A stretch of 64,000 nucleotides of DNA from Moritella sp. 24 (lineage in GTDB: Bacteria; Pseudomonadota; Gammaproteobacteria; Enterobacterales; Moritellaceae): assembly GCF_018219155.1 (NCBI RefSeq), contig NZ_CP056123.1, positions 4,163,505 through 4,227,504 on the forward strand. Direction: 5' to 3'. The position numbers were made by a program, and so were the translations under genes. The notes under the pieces are model-generated. The model made no database searches, was not told the origin of the DNA, and saw nothing but the letters and a program-made list of their open reading frames with translations. This document shows positions 32,146 through 42,890 of the stretch, piece after piece (position 1 is the stretch's first letter; each line of letters begins with the position of its first letter).

Positions 32146-34308
32146 TTATGCCTTAAAATACTGATAAGCAAATACAATATCTGCATTAACAGCCGGAATA
32201 GCGGTGCCAGTAAAGACGATAGAATTTGTTTGAGGGTAATACTGCCAACCATTTGTTGCATCACGTGTCACATCGACGCCATTCACTTTTACAGCAATCG
32301 AAGACGAAATAATCGCTTCACTATCCACAATACTCAAACTATAACCAGCAGATGACGCGCCCGCATTTTGTGCAATTTTCTCCATAAACCCATCATACTC
32401 AGACATTTCTTGAATATTGAGTACGAGGCCAAGTGTGGCATTCGACAGATCATCATACTGACTACGGTCTATATCACGAGGCTCAACAATGCTGTACACA
32501 CGGAAGTTATTATCTACAAACAGATTATCTAATGGATCAAATGCCGGTGAACCAGAATAATGGCTCTCTTCGTCACTCATAATGATAACTGACATTGTTG
32601 AATTAGCTCTTGGATAACCATCTAAAGCCACAGTGCCTGTCACAGGTGTTAATGCTTGTTCTGCAAAATAAATACCTCGTTCATTAGCAGATCCATTCGT
32701 ACCAGGTTTCAAATCTAACTCAATTTGCGCTAAATCATCTGTAAAACCAACACCTCGTAAAGTATCTCTATCCGTCGTAATAGTACCAACCTTGAAGTCC
32801 ATACCCGTACTGCCAACATAATTACTAAAGCTTTGTGTTAATTGACTAATCATGTTTTGTTCACCAGACATACTGCCTGAATTATCAATAACGAATAAGA
32901 AGTCAGCTTTTGAAGTCACTTGTTCTATCGCTTTATATGAATCATTTTGCAATTTAAGTTTAGCATCAACAGGCGCTAATACATTTTCAGATGTCGTTGA
33001 TACAATGAGTGTTTCATATTGCTCATACAAGGATTTCTCAACCAGTGTCGTTGTCAGAACAATGCTATCGAGCACATCAGCATATGACAGCACGATATTA
33101 AATTGAAAATTCTGATTATCAATTTCGTTATTGCTCGCTACTAGCGCATCAGCAATACCGCCCACTTTATTAACACCGATTTGTTGCATTATTTCATTCA
33201 ATAACGTCGTTGTTTTAACTGATGGTAATGCGTAATTAATATTATAACTTGCTGAAATATCGCCATTTGGCAATACATTCTGAGAAAATTGCGTAACCGA
33301 TACATTACCCGATAAAGACGATGATAATCCCCCCATTAAATAGCTTAGAATATCAATCGAATTACTACCCGAACCAAGCGAAGGTCGCTCACTCACAAAA
33401 CCAACTAAATCAATATCATCTTGCGTTGGAATACGATTAATACGTGCGCTTGGTGAAACAACGCTATCACCATAAATTGCAGTACCAATAAAATCACCTG
33501 TGACTGGTTGAACCGTGTAACCCTTAGGCAGCAGTACTTGGCTATTATCTAAAAACACAGACTGCGTTGCTTGTGCATTTTCACCCACAGTAATACTAAT
33601 CGTTTTACTTTGAATTAAGCCATCGTCTTGCCCGCCTTCACGATATAAATACAGTTTATATTCTTCAATGCCTGTGTTTGCACCAACTGTCACCGTGATT
33701 TCATTAGGCACGTTACTATTTGTCGGCGCTAATACATCACCATTAGCTCCAATCCAGTACAAACGATCACTTGCCGTTAGATTTGATATTGTCGCCCTCA
33801 ATAGAACGGTTGAATTAGGTGGTGCAACCGAAGATGAACTTGTTATCGCGTTAATCATTAATTCATCTGATACGTAATCCCCTTGATTACACATAGTAAA
33901 AGTATCAACGATTTCTTCCGTTTGAATAACACCGTCATCATTACTATCAATCGCAGCGATCACTTTTTGTCCACCAGCAGAACAGTCATTATCATCTTTA
34001 GTCACCGATAGCACCGACACTAAAGATTGACCGTAAATCTCAGCATCACCATTCACAGTACGTGAACCATCATTACAATAAAATCTTGGTTCAATAAGTT
34101 CATCCGCATCTAATGTATTATTAGCATTACTGTCCACACCTGAATCCACTCTAATACCACCAGAAGCACAGTTTTCTCCCGCGTTTATTTCGGTAATATT
34201 AACCAATGAATTAAATGTTGTTTCTTGCGGTGACTGCGTTTCATTGCTGTTGTTACAAGCTGATAAAGACAGTACTGCAATAGCAGCAAGCGATAACTTA
34301 TATTTCAT
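32146..34308 (-). CDS. Large lipoprotein with EF-hand-like repeats and a von Willebrand A domain
   Basis: 720 residues from the ATG at 34308 (AGGA upstream). Signal peptide with lipobox LSLSAC (Cys18), so probably membrane-anchored. Two calcium-loop repeats follow (DSNANNTLDADEL and DSNDDGVIQTEEI), each in a Cys/Gly-rich context. A vWA domain with intact MIDAS DNSGSMS begins near residue 470 and carries an SDEES loop. A putative surface adhesion or ligand-binding protein, function unknown. It separates pepA from holC, which are normally adjacent, and runs in the opposite direction, so it is probably an insertion into this conserved cluster. Confidence 0.8.
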   Translation of the reverse strand: MKYKLSLAAIAVLSLSACNNSNETQSPQETTFNSLVNITEINAGENCASGGIRVDSGVDSNANNTLDADELIEPRFYCNDGSRTVNGDAEIYGQSLVSVLSVTKDDNDCSAGGQKVIAAIDSNDDGVIQTEEIVDTFTMCNQGDYVSDELMINAITSSSSVAPPNSTVLLRATISNLTASDRLYWIGANGDVLAPTNSNVPNEITVTVGANTGIEEYKLYLYREGGQDDGLIQSKTISITVGENAQATQSVFLDNSQVLLPKGYTVQPVTGDFIGTAIYGDSVVSPSARINRIPTQDDIDLVGFVSERPSLGSGSNSIDILSYLMGGLSSSLSGNVSVTQFSQNVLPNGDISASYNINYALPSVKTTTLLNEIMQQIGVNKVGGIADALVASNNEIDNQNFQFNIVLSYADVLDSIVLTTTLVEKSLYEQYETLIVSTTSENVLAPVDAKLKLQNDSYKAIEQVTSKADFLFVIDNSGSMSGEQNMISQLTQSFSNYVGSTGMDFKVGTITTDRDTLRGVGFTDDLAQIELDLKPGTNGSANERGIYFAEQALTPVTGTVALDGYPRANSTMSVIIMSDEESHYSGSPAFDPLDNLFVDNNFRVYSIVEPRDIDRSQYDDLSNATLGLVLNIQEMSEYDGFMEKIAQNAGASSAGYSLSIVDSEAIISSSIAVKVNGVDVTRDATNGWQYYPQTNSIVFTGTAIPAVNADIVFAYQYFKA

Positions 34309-34632
34309 ATCATGACGTCCTGTTTGTGAGATAAGCATATATTTTTAGACATAAACCTTGAAACACAAATCAAACAATAAAATATATTATACCTCTGTGG
34401 TGATAGTGAGATTTAAATCGAAAGTTTCAAAAAAACGTGTGAGAGCCAACACAGAGTAACAATCATCACCATAACTTTATTGCATATTCTAAAATAGACA
34501 AAGAGCCAGTAATTAAAGCGACTAATCACATCAGAAACCGACAACTCTATTTTTCATCACTATCCTTTGTGATACTATGTGCTGTTATATTTATAATTGG
34601 TAAATGACTCAGTCATTGGCGCAAAACTACAG
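34309..34632. other. Intergenic region between the lipoprotein gene and holC
   Basis: 324 bp between divergent genes. Promoters of both must lie here; no other structure seen. Confidence 0.4.
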
Positions 34633-35076
34633 ATGAAGAAAGTCACTTTTTATATCATGCAAGAATCAAAAAATGGCGTTGAGGCAGCTATGCCACAGCA
34701 CCATGAGCTTGCCTGTAAACTGGCTGGTGAGTTTTACCAGCAAGGACAACGCGTCTATATTCATACCAACGATGAATCGGCAGCAAACCATGTTGACGAA
34801 TACCTTTGGCAATTGGATGCAAACAGTTTTGTACCACATAATTTACAAGGTGAAGGTCCACGTAATGGCGCGCCCGTTGAAATTGGTTTTCAACCACCTC
34901 GCCATCGCTATCAGGTACTAATAAACCTGCATGACCACACACCACAATTTGCAGTAAACTTTAATCAGATTATCGATTTTGTACCGCATCAAGACGGGTT
35001 AAAACAACAAGCTCGAGAGCGTTATAAACACTACCGTCAAACAGGGTTACAACTGTTAACTGTGAACGCAGAATAA
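34633..35076 (+). CDS. holC: DNA polymerase III chi subunit HolC
   Basis: 147 residues starting MKKVTFYIMQ (ATG 34633), chosen over an upstream TTG because it matches the family N-terminus. The family signature SFVPHNLQGEGPRNGAPVEIGF and the C-terminal DFVPHQDGLKQQARERYKHYR are present. Chi links the clamp loader to SSB during lagging-strand synthesis. Followed 33 bp later by valS, the classic holC-valS pair. Confidence 0.95.
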   Translation: MKKVTFYIMQESKNGVEAAMPQHHELACKLAGEFYQQGQRVYIHTNDESAANHVDEYLWQLDANSFVPHNLQGEGPRNGAPVEIGFQPPRHRYQVLINLHDHTPQFAVNFNQIIDFVPHQDGLKQQARERYKHYRQTGLQLLTVNAE

Positions 35077-35109
35077 TCAATCAACCATTGAGAATTAGAA
35101 AGCAGACCT

Positions 35110-37971
35110 ATGGAAAAAATATACAATCCCCAAGCCATTGAGCAAGCGCTTTACCAGAACTGGGAAGAGCAAGGTTACTTCAAGCCAAATGGCGATCTAA
35201 CAAAAGATGCATATAGCATCATGATCCCACCGCCAAATGTCACTGGTAGCCTGCACATGGGTCATGCCTTCCAACAAACGATCATGGATGCGCTAACTCG
35301 TTACAAGCGTATGCAAGGTAACAATACGTTATGGCAGGTTGGTACCGATCACGCTGGTATCGCAACACAAATGGTTGTTGAACGTAAGATTGCAGCTGAA
35401 GAAAACAAAACGCGCCACGATTATGGCCGTGATGCTTTCATCGACAAGATCTGGGATTGGAAAAACGAATCAGGTGGCAACATCACTCGTCAAATGCGTC
35501 GTTTAGGCACATCTGTAGATTGGGACCGCGAACGTTTTACTATGGATGACGGTCTGTCTGAAGCAGTAAAAGAAGTATTCGTACGTCTATTTAAAGAAGA
35601 CCTAATTTACCGTGGCAAGCGCCTCGTAAACTGGGATCCAAAATTCCACACTGCTATTTCTGATCTTGAAGTTGAGAGCAAAGAAAAACAAGGCAGCATG
35701 TGGTACTTCCGCTACCCACTAGCAGATGGCGAAACAACAGCTGACGGTAAAGATTACATCGTTGTCGCGACAACACGTCCAGAAACAATGCTAGGTGACT
35801 CTGCGGTTGCAGTACACCCGAAAGACGAACGCTATGCAGCGCTTGTTGGTAAAGACATTATCCTTCCTATCGTTGGCCGTCGCATCAAAATTGTTGCAGA
35901 TGACTACGCTGACATGGAAAAAGGCACGGGTTGTGTAAAAATTACACCTGCTCATGACTTTAACGATTACGAAGTTGGTAAGCGTAACAACTTAGTGATG
36001 TTCAACATCCTAACTGAAAACGCAGATATCCGTGAAGAAGCGGAAATCATCAACTCAGACGGCACAGAAAACACTGAACTAACGTTCACAATCCCTGCTG
36101 AATACCAAGGCATGGAGCGTTTTGCTGCACGTAAAGCAATCGTAGCTAAGTTTGAAGAACTTGAGCTACTAGAAAAAATTGAACCACATACACTACAAGT
36201 ACCTTACGGCGATCGTAGTGGTGTTGTGATTGAGCCACTACTAACAGACCAATGGTATGTAAGTGTTGGTCCAATGGCTAAAGTAGCTACTGACGCAGTT
36301 AAAGATGGTGAAATTCAGTTCGTGCCAAAACAGTACGAAAACATGTACTTCTCGTGGATGAACGACGTACAAGACTGGTGTATCTCACGTCAACTTTGGT
36401 GGGGTCATCGTATTCCAGCTTGGTACGATAACGAAGGTAATGTATTCGTTGGCCGTGATGAAGCAGAAGTGCGTGCAGAAAACAATTTAGGTCCAGAAAT
36501 CGCATTACGTCAAGATGACGATGTGCTTGATACTTGGTTCTCATCTGCGCTTTGGACATTCTCAACGCAAGGCTGGCCACAGCAAACGCAAGATCTTAAA
36601 GTGTTCCACCCAAGTGATGTACTGGTAACAGGTTTCGACATCATCTTCTTCTGGGTTGCACGTATGATCATGATGACGATGCACTTCATCAAAGATGAAA
36701 ACGGCAAGCCACAAGTACCCTTTAAAACTGTTTATGTAACAGGTTTAGTACGTGATGAAGCTGGCGATAAAATGTCAAAATCAAAAGGTAACGTACTTGA
36801 TCCACTAGACATGATCGACGGTATCGACCTTGAGTCACTAGTAGAAAAACGTACTGGTAACATGATGCAGCCACAACTTGCTAAGAAAATTGAAAAAGCA
36901 ACGCGTAAAGAATTCGAAGGCGGCATTGAAGCTCACGGTACTGACGCATTACGTTTCACATTAGCAGCAATGGCATCGACTGGTCGTGACATTAACTGGG
37001 ACATGAAACGTCTTGATGGTTACCGTAACTTCTGTAACAAACTATGGAACGCAAGCCGTTACGTATTGATGAACACGGAAGAGCATGATTGTGGCCAAAA
37101 TGGCGGCGACATGGAATTCAGTCTTGCAGATCGTTGGATCCAAGGCCAATTCCAGGAATCAATCAAAGCTTACCGTGAAGCAGTTGATACTTACCGTCTT
37201 GATCTTGCAGCAAACATCGCTTACGAATTCACATGGAACCAGTTCTGCGATTGGTACTTAGAATTAACTAAGCCAGTATTTGCACAAGGTACTGAAGCAC
37301 AACTACGTGGTACACGTCATACACTAGTAACGATTCTTGAAGAGTTACAACGTTTGATGCACCCTATCATGCCATTCATCACTGAAGAGATTTGGCAGCG
37401 TGTTGCGCCACTTGCAGGTAAGCACACTGAAGGTGCGACAATCATGCTACAGGCTTTCCCTGAGTACGATGCAGCTAAAGTTGATGCACAATCAATGCAA
37501 GATCTAGAATGGGTTAAGCAATTCATTATTGCTATCCGTAACATTCGTGGCGAAATGGACATCAGTCCAAGCAAGCCAATCTCAATCTTGTTGAAAAACG
37601 TAGGCACTGAAGAGCAACGTCGTCTAGACGAAAATCAACAGTTCTTAAGCTCACTAGCAAAACTAGAAGCTATCACTATCCTTAGCGATAATGAAGAAGC
37701 GCCAATCTCAGCAACATCACTATTAGGCGACATGGAAATCTTAATTCCAATGGCTGGTCTAATTGATAAAGATGCTGAAATTGCACGTATCAACAAGCAA
37801 ATGGAAAAAGTACAAAAAGACTTAGACCGTGTTTCAGGTAAGCTAAACAATGAGAAATTCGTTGGTAAAGCACCAGAAGCCGTTATCGCGAAAGAACGTG
37901 AGAAACAAGCGGAATTTGAAAGTACGATTGCTAAATTTAAAGCACAAAAAGCACGAATTGAATCGATCTAA
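35110..37971 (+). CDS. valS: Valyl-tRNA synthetase
   Basis: 953 residues, full length. The class I motifs are [13 protein letters not shown] (HIGH) near residue 42 and DKMSKSKGN (KMSKS) near 554. The editing domain and a C-terminal coiled coil ([21 protein letters not shown]) are present. Charges tRNA-Val in the cytoplasm. Shine-Dalgarno AGAAAGCAG upstream, strong terminator downstream. Confidence 0.97.
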   Translation: MEKIYNPQAIEQALYQNWEEQGYFKPNGDLTKDAYSIMIPPPNVTGSLHMGHAFQQTIMDALTRYKRMQGNNTLWQVGTDHAGIATQMVVERKIAAEENKTRHDYGRDAFIDKIWDWKNESGGNITRQMRRLGTSVDWDRERFTMDDGLSEAVKEVFVRLFKEDLIYRGKRLVNWDPKFHTAISDLEVESKEKQGSMWYFRYPLADGETTADGKDYIVVATTRPETMLGDSAVAVHPKDERYAALVGKDIILPIVGRRIKIVADDYADMEKGTGCVKITPAHDFNDYEVGKRNNLVMFNILTENADIREEAEIINSDGTENTELTFTIPAEYQGMERFAARKAIVAKFEELELLEKIEPHTLQVPYGDRSGVVIEPLLTDQWYVSVGPMAKVATDAVKDGEIQFVPKQYENMYFSWMNDVQDWCISRQLWWGHRIPAWYDNEGNVFVGRDEAEVRAENNLGPEIALRQDDDVLDTWFSSALWTFSTQGWPQQTQDLKVFHPSDVLVTGFDIIFFWVARMIMMTMHFIKDENGKPQVPFKTVYVTGLVRDEAGDKMSKSKGNVLDPLDMIDGIDLESLVEKRTGNMMQPQLAKKIEKATRKEFEGGIEAHGTDALRFTLAAMASTGRDINWDMKRLDGYRNFCNKLWNASRYVLMNTEEHDCGQNGGDMEFSLADRWIQGQFQESIKAYREAVDTYRLDLAANIAYEFTWNQFCDWYLELTKPVFAQGTEAQLRGTRHTLVTILEELQRLMHPIMPFITEEIWQRVAPLAGKHTEGATIMLQAFPEYDAAKVDAQSMQDLEWVKQFIIAIRNIRGEMDISPSKPISILLKNVGTEEQRRLDENQQFLSSLAKLEAITILSDNEEAPISATSLLGDMEILIPMAGLIDKDAEIARINKQMEKVQKDLDRVSGKLNNEKFVGKAPEAVIAKEREKQAEFESTIAKFKAQKARIESI

Positions 37972-37992
37972 TCGTTAAAATCGTACTTACCT

Positions 37993-38028
37993 ACAAAGGG
38001 AAGGTTGAGCAATCAACCTTCCCTTTGT
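37993..38028 (+). terminator. Terminator of holC-valS
   Basis: 16-bp perfect stem ACAAAGGGAAGGTTGA / TCAACCTTCCCTTTGT with a GCAA loop, followed by TGTTTTC. Confidence 0.85.
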
Positions 38029-38215
38029 TGTTTTCAAACACCACTAAATACTAAATCAACGTCACAATTACCCATTCCTTTCTAGTAAAAACATTCCCAT
38101 CTACAAGTATACGATGTAACATATTTGTTAAAAAATAATGCGTTGTAGTTATGGAGAGCGACACCGCTTAGCGACGGACTATAAATGTCAACACCAAGGA
38201 ATGGAGTGATAGATT

Positions 38216-40333
38216 ATGGACAATAAAGATCCTCTGAATCACGTATTAATTACAGCGATTCAGCACTTACCTATTGGTATTTTTTGGAAAGACATCGAAG
38301 GTCAATATCTTGGTTGCAATAAACACTGCCTAGCGCTATTTGATCTTCCTTCTGAAGAATTTATTATCGGTAAAACCGACGCTCAACTCGAGCCTGCATT
38401 TAAACAAAAAGTACTCCCCAACGAAGTACTCTATCAAACAGATCAAGAAGCACTAAAACATGGCCGCAGCGTAATAGCTAAAACCATGACGATGGAAACT
38501 ATCTACGGTGAGGGACAATTTGAAATAACAAAGATCCCATTAAAAAACCGCGCAGGCCAGATCGTGGGTTTATTAGGTATTGCAGTTGATGTATCAAGTA
38601 AATTTCGCTCTGAACAAAAACTTCAAGAAAAAACCGCATTGCTTAACTCTATTTTTGACGCGCTGCCCGACTTCGTTATCTACAAAGATATGCAAGGAAG
38701 AATTGTCGAATGTAACCGCGCAGCATTAAAGCTCGCAAAAAAGAAAAAGTCAGACGTGATTGGCAAAACAATAGAGCAGGTATTACCAGAATCAACAGCC
38801 AAAGTCAGTTTAGGCTATGATACTCAGCTCAAAGAAAATTACAAAAGTGCCAATTATAAAATGGAATTTAGTCTTGCAGGCCGAGATGTATACGTGGATG
38901 TACACAAACACCCAGTGATCCAAAATGATAAGCTTGTCGGTACAGTCAGTATATCTCGAGACATTAAAGAACGTCGTATCACACTACAAAAAATAGATAC
39001 CTTAACCAAACAAGATCAACTCACTAATCTGTTCAATCGCACCACCTTCCTACAAAAACTCGACAATATAGCCCCTAATTCTGAGTGGGGTATGTTGCTC
39101 ATCGACATCAAAAAACTAGGACATATCAACAGCCATCACGGCACTGATATTGGCGACCAAGTATTATTCTATGTGAGCGAAGTAATTAAAAAAATTGCGC
39201 CTAAAAATGCGTGCTTAGCTCGAATTCAAGGTGATCGCTTTGCCATCCTAAGTAATACAGTGGGTTCGACCCAACAACTTAATAGTTTATGTAGTGCCTT
39301 AGCAAATAAACTCAACAAGCAAATAGCCATACAAGGACGTGTTATTGATCTCGTCATCTGCATTGGTGCCGCAAATTATCCTTATAGCATTCAAAATACC
39401 AAGCAGTTATTGACCTGTAGTGAACAAGCCTTAATTCGAGCACGCAAACAACCAGAACAAAGTTATAGCTTGTTTGACCCCGTTTTAGAAGCACGCTCTG
39501 AAGCGGAGCGACGCCTTATCGAAGACCTAAAAGTCGCCATAAAAAACAAAAATATAGATCTCTACTATCAACCTATTATCGACAGTAAAACAAAAGCAGT
39601 ATTAGGCGTTGAAGCCCTTGCTCGCTGGCATCATCCAGAAAAAGGACTGATCATGCCGATAAAATTTATTGCGCTTGCCGAAAAAAATAATTTAATCGGT
39701 CAACTCGGCGATGTTGTATTAGAAAAGGCCTGCCAGCAATTAGCGTTATGGCGTAAAGATAATCTCGATATTTTTATTGCAGTCAATCTGTCACCAATCC
39801 AGTTCAACGATCCCCAACTGGTCAGTAAAATAAAACATTACATTGAATACTATAATATCCCCGCACAACGACTCGAGTTAGAAGTCACAGAAAGCGCACT
39901 CATGGAATCAAACCGTACAGCAGAGCATATGCTTGAAGAGCTCATTAAACTTGGCATTCGCTTGTCTATTGATGATTTTGGGACAGGGTATTGTTCACTC
40001 TCTTATTTAAAAAATATGCCTGCACACAAACTTAAGATTGATAAATCATTTGTAGATGAACTTGAATTAGATAAAACAACGACTGCGATTACACGTTCAG
40101 TGATCAGTCTAGCAAGGGAGTTAAATATTACGGTAACAGCAGAAGGAATTGAAGAGCAATCACAAATGAAATGGCTACAGGAGCAGCAATGCGATCAGCT
40201 TCAAGGGTATTTATTTAGTCGCCCGTTACCGAGCGACAAATTTTGTCTATGGTATAAAAAACATTATGCCACACACAATAATATGACTTATCTGCAACAG
40301 ACAGAGACAAGGTTATCTATGCCAGTACTATGA
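38216..40333 (+). CDS. PAS-PAS-GGDEF-EAL protein, predicted c-di-GMP phosphodiesterase
   Basis: 705 residues. Two PAS domains (about 10-135 and 140-260), a GGDEF-like domain (about 270-420) and an EAL domain (about 440-685). The GGDEF signature reads RIQGDRFAIL, so cyclase activity is unlikely and the domain is probably regulatory. The EAL residues look intact: GVEALARW, NLSPIQ, EVTESAL, IDDFGTGY, KIDKSF and TAEGIE. It should degrade c-di-GMP in response to a PAS-sensed signal. No signal peptide or membrane span. AAGGAATGGAG upstream of the ATG. Confidence 0.9.
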   Translation: MDNKDPLNHVLITAIQHLPIGIFWKDIEGQYLGCNKHCLALFDLPSEEFIIGKTDAQLEPAFKQKVLPNEVLYQTDQEALKHGRSVIAKTMTMETIYGEGQFEITKIPLKNRAGQIVGLLGIAVDVSSKFRSEQKLQEKTALLNSIFDALPDFVIYKDMQGRIVECNRAALKLAKKKKSDVIGKTIEQVLPESTAKVSLGYDTQLKENYKSANYKMEFSLAGRDVYVDVHKHPVIQNDKLVGTVSISRDIKERRITLQKIDTLTKQDQLTNLFNRTTFLQKLDNIAPNSEWGMLLIDIKKLGHINSHHGTDIGDQVLFYVSEVIKKIAPKNACLARIQGDRFAILSNTVGSTQQLNSLCSALANKLNKQIAIQGRVIDLVICIGAANYPYSIQNTKQLLTCSEQALIRARKQPEQSYSLFDPVLEARSEAERRLIEDLKVAIKNKNIDLYYQPIIDSKTKAVLGVEALARWHHPEKGLIMPIKFIALAEKNNLIGQLGDVVLEKACQQLALWRKDNLDIFIAVNLSPIQFNDPQLVSKIKHYIEYYNIPAQRLELEVTESALMESNRTAEHMLEELIKLGIRLSIDDFGTGYCSLSYLKNMPAHKLKIDKSFVDELELDKTTTAITRSVISLARELNITVTAEGIEEQSQMKWLQEQQCDQLQGYLFSRPLPSDKFCLWYKKHYATHNNMTYLQQTETRLSMPVL

Positions 40334-40400
40334 TGCCAGTACTATGATGTAAGTACATAATGTAAGTACATAATGTAAGTACATAATGTAAGTACTATGA
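40319..40400 (+). repeat. Short tandem repeats between convergent genes
   Basis: Two units of GCCAGTACTATGAT followed by three units of GTAAGTACATAAT and a partial fourth. They contain the last codons of the EAL gene and the stop of rraB. Confidence 0.85.
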
Positions 40401-40757
40401 TGCGTCTTCTTCGAAGTAAGTACCCCAACCGTCATAAGTCACGTCTTGTTCGATAGACATTTTAAGTAGTGCTTCAATGTCACGCGTGATTGTATCAATA
40501 TCAAGTTCTGTTTCAACAACACAATCAAACGCAAATACTGTTTGCCCATCTTCAAGTTCAACTTCTTCTGGATCTGATACATCATAGCCCAATTTGAACG
40601 CAGCAATCGCGGCTTTCTCTAATTGTGCAAAATCATCACCTGCAAAGTGGTGCTCAATTGAATATACGGCATCAGGATCACTGCCATCTTCTAATAAGTT
40701 ATCAATGATCTCTTCAGCTTCTACTTTCAGCTCGGCAAATTCTTTTTCAAAATCCAC
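40395..40757 (-). CDS. rraB: RraB, regulator of RNase E activity
   Basis: 120 residues, very acidic. The family layout is seen in EEIIDNLLEDGSDPDAVYSIEHHF and FDCVVETELD, ending YDGWGTYFEE. RraB binds the RNase E C-terminal half and alters degradosome activity (family knowledge). Its stop lies inside the tandem repeats. Confidence 0.9.
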   Translation of the reverse strand: MDFEKEFAELKVEAEEIIDNLLEDGSDPDAVYSIEHHFAGDDFAQLEKAAIAAFKLGYDVSDPEEVELEDGQTVFAFDCVVETELDIDTITRDIEALLKMSIEQDVTYDGWGTYFEEDAS

Positions 40758-40836
40758 TAGGTTAATCTCTTTAGTTATGATGATTGAAGAATACTCTGGT
40801 TTTAATCATCATGCCATTAAATTTTACCCAAAAAAA

Positions 40837-40859
40837 ATGCCAAACATAAAGTTTGGCAT
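40837..40859 (-). terminator. Terminator of the first porin cassette
   Basis: ATGCCAAAC ATAAA GTTTGGCAT, 9-bp stem followed on the minus strand by a T run; 20 bp past the PstS-like gene. Confidence 0.8.
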
Positions 40860-40878
40860 GAACAGATAAACAGAAAAA

Positions 40879-41292
40879 TTAAGGCGTAAAGACCACTTTA
40901 ACTGTGCTATCTACTTCTGAAGAGTCGATATAAGCAATGGCATTAGCACGTGACGCCACTTGGCTTTTAATCAATGCTGATGAACCAATCGTTTTTGGTG
41001 GCTTACCTTTACCGGTAAACACTAAACGAGACCAATAAGCTTGTAACTGAGAATCGCTTTTACCAGTCACGCCCGCGTGAAATTCACCACGAATGTCACT
41101 GCCAGCCGCTTGTTCAATCACTTCGGCTTTAGCACCGTTAGGTAATTTTTTAGATTTACCTAAATATAATTTAGATACTTGTGCTTTTGACAATGTATCT
41201 GGACCTGTCGGGTTAGCAATAACCACAACACCAGCCTGTGCCACACCCGAGATTAATGCTGCTGTTAAGGCAACTTTAGCTAATAATTTCAT
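40879..41292 (-). CDS. Small PstS-like periplasmic protein, copy 1
   Basis: 137 residues from the ATG at 41292 (AAGGAG upstream). Signal peptide ALISGVAQA. Conserved blocks: VVIANPTGPDTLSKAQVSKLYLGKSK, FHAGVTGKSDSQLQAYWSRL and FTGKGKPPK. It is about half the length of a phosphate-binding PstS, as in the small 'phosphate ABC transporter substrate-binding' family of marine gammaproteobacteria; the ligand is unproven. It follows a porin gene by 11 bp, so the two are a unit. Confidence 0.75.
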   Translation of the reverse strand: MKLLAKVALTAALISGVAQAGVVVIANPTGPDTLSKAQVSKLYLGKSKKLPNGAKAEVIEQAAGSDIRGEFHAGVTGKSDSQLQAYWSRLVFTGKGKPPKTIGSSALIKSQVASRANAIAYIDSSEVDSTVKVVFTP

Positions 41293-41303
41293 CAAAGTTC
41301 TCC

Positions 41304-42524
41304 TTAAAATACTGCATCAAATGAAACGGTGTAAACGATAGTGTCATCATACGTCTCACTACCATGAGAAGGTAATGCACCATGAGTGTCACCAAAATCA
41401 GTAGCATACGTCACATCTAATTTCAGCGACAAATTAGAGCTGATATCATAACGACTACCTACACTATAAGTTGTACGTTCCCAGTTAAATGCACTCGAAC
41501 CAACAAGGTTAGGGTAATCATCAACTGCAGTTGGTGCTCTTTCATCATTATCAGTTGTTTCTAGGAATGAATAATTCACATAAGGGGTAAACGCATTAAT
41601 ACGGTATCCTAATGTAATGTATCCAGATTTAGTATCCGAATATTTCCCTTCCACTTTCGAAATCGTATATTCAGAAATAGCTAGAAATGAGCCATTGTCA
41701 TAACTAATACCGACGCCAGCAAATTGCGCTTTTTCATTATCAAACTTCTCAAAAGGCTGTGCTGGCACATCTGGAATCGCGACATCACCCGACTCAAGTT
41801 CGCTCTGGAAATAAGTACCACGGAATACCCACTCTTCATAAGAAAGCGTTGCAGACATACCTATGGTATTTTTGAACTTAACATCAACACCTAACGGGTT
41901 ATCTTCTGCATCATCAACATCATGACCATAACTCGCCTGTAATGATAAACTTGCATCACCTAGGTCAGTATCATAAATGATATCAATACCATCATATGAA
42001 CTTACTGGAACAATAGAGTAAACATCTGCAGGAGGGTTAGCCCAAGGTTGTGCATAGCCAACTTCAAGATAATCAGAATACATATACAGAGGCACACGTA
42101 AGCGACCGATACGCGTAGTAAAACCATTATCGAAGTCATGGCTTAAAAAAGCCCACTCCATCTCAGGCGTCCAATCATCGGCACCACGAGAAACTAATTG
42201 AGCAACAATTTGCGTTTGTTCTGTTAATGCAAATGTACCTTGCAGGCCAAGCTTACTACCTAATGAAAAATCCGGATCCGAAGTATAACCTTCAACACCA
42301 GGACGGTTACCATAACCAGCGTCATTATTTGCAACACCCATTTGGCCAGTGAAGAAACCATTAATAGACATACGATCAGATAGCGAATCATAAGAGCTCG
42401 CTTCTTGTAACATCGCAAGTTCTTGTTCGAGCTGGGCAAGACGTTGTGCATCCGTTGTTGCTGCGACAGCAAACTGTGAAGCACAGGCAACAGCCAGCGG
42501 TAGCATGATAAATGCTTTTTTCAT
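41304..42524 (-). CDS. Outer-membrane porin, copy 1
   Basis: 406 residues from the ATG at 42524 (AAGGAGAG upstream). Signal peptide ending QFAVAA, a short coiled-coil segment (AQRLAQLEQELAMLQEA), then alternating beta-strand patterns ending in the Phe-terminated YTVSFDAVF that guides porin assembly. Resembles the general/phosphate-selective porins of Vibrio-like bacteria. First gene of the porin-PstS-like cassette; two paralogous cassettes follow upstream. Confidence 0.85.
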   Translation of the reverse strand: MKKAFIMLPLAVACASQFAVAATTDAQRLAQLEQELAMLQEASSYDSLSDRMSINGFFTGQMGVANNDAGYGNRPGVEGYTSDPDFSLGSKLGLQGTFALTEQTQIVAQLVSRGADDWTPEMEWAFLSHDFDNGFTTRIGRLRVPLYMYSDYLEVGYAQPWANPPADVYSIVPVSSYDGIDIIYDTDLGDASLSLQASYGHDVDDAEDNPLGVDVKFKNTIGMSATLSYEEWVFRGTYFQSELESGDVAIPDVPAQPFEKFDNEKAQFAGVGISYDNGSFLAISEYTISKVEGKYSDTKSGYITLGYRINAFTPYVNYSFLETTDNDERAPTAVDDYPNLVGSSAFNWERTTYSVGSRYDISSNLSLKLDVTYATDFGDTHGALPSHGSETYDDTIVYTVSFDAVF

Positions 42525-42890
42525 CAAAACTCTCCTTGTATTAAAAATTTCATCCGTGTTGAATTTCTCAGTAAGTCGTCATACGACATATATATTGATT
42601 ATCAATCAATCGGTTCGTTAGTATGATGGAATTTTTCATGCTCATGTTCTTTATTTTTGCGATCTAGTTCACAACGAGACGACTTGTTACATAAATGTAA
42701 GGAATTAGGTTGAACTTATTGTAATTTACTTCTAAACGCTAGCATTTAGCTGCATCAATAGAAATACCACCAACGTGATAAACCAACAAACTGATAACAT
42801 CTGAGTAATTAGTGATAAAAGAAAAATATAAAATAAAAATGCCGCGCTAAAAGCACGGCATTTTTATTTAAAGAGGCATTGATGAGGATA
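42525..42890. other. Intergenic between porin cassettes 1 and 2
   Basis: 366 bp with the terminator at 42835-42865 and presumably the cassette 1 promoter; no gene. Confidence 0.4.
42835..42865 (-). terminator. Terminator of the second porin cassette
   Basis: AAAAATGCCG / CGGCATTTTT, 10-bp stem around an 11-nt loop, T run on both strands; 26 bp past the gene. Confidence 0.8.

Noticed and set aside
40319-40400. CRISPR-like repeats
   Set aside because: Units are 13-14 bp with no spacers; simple tandem repeats.
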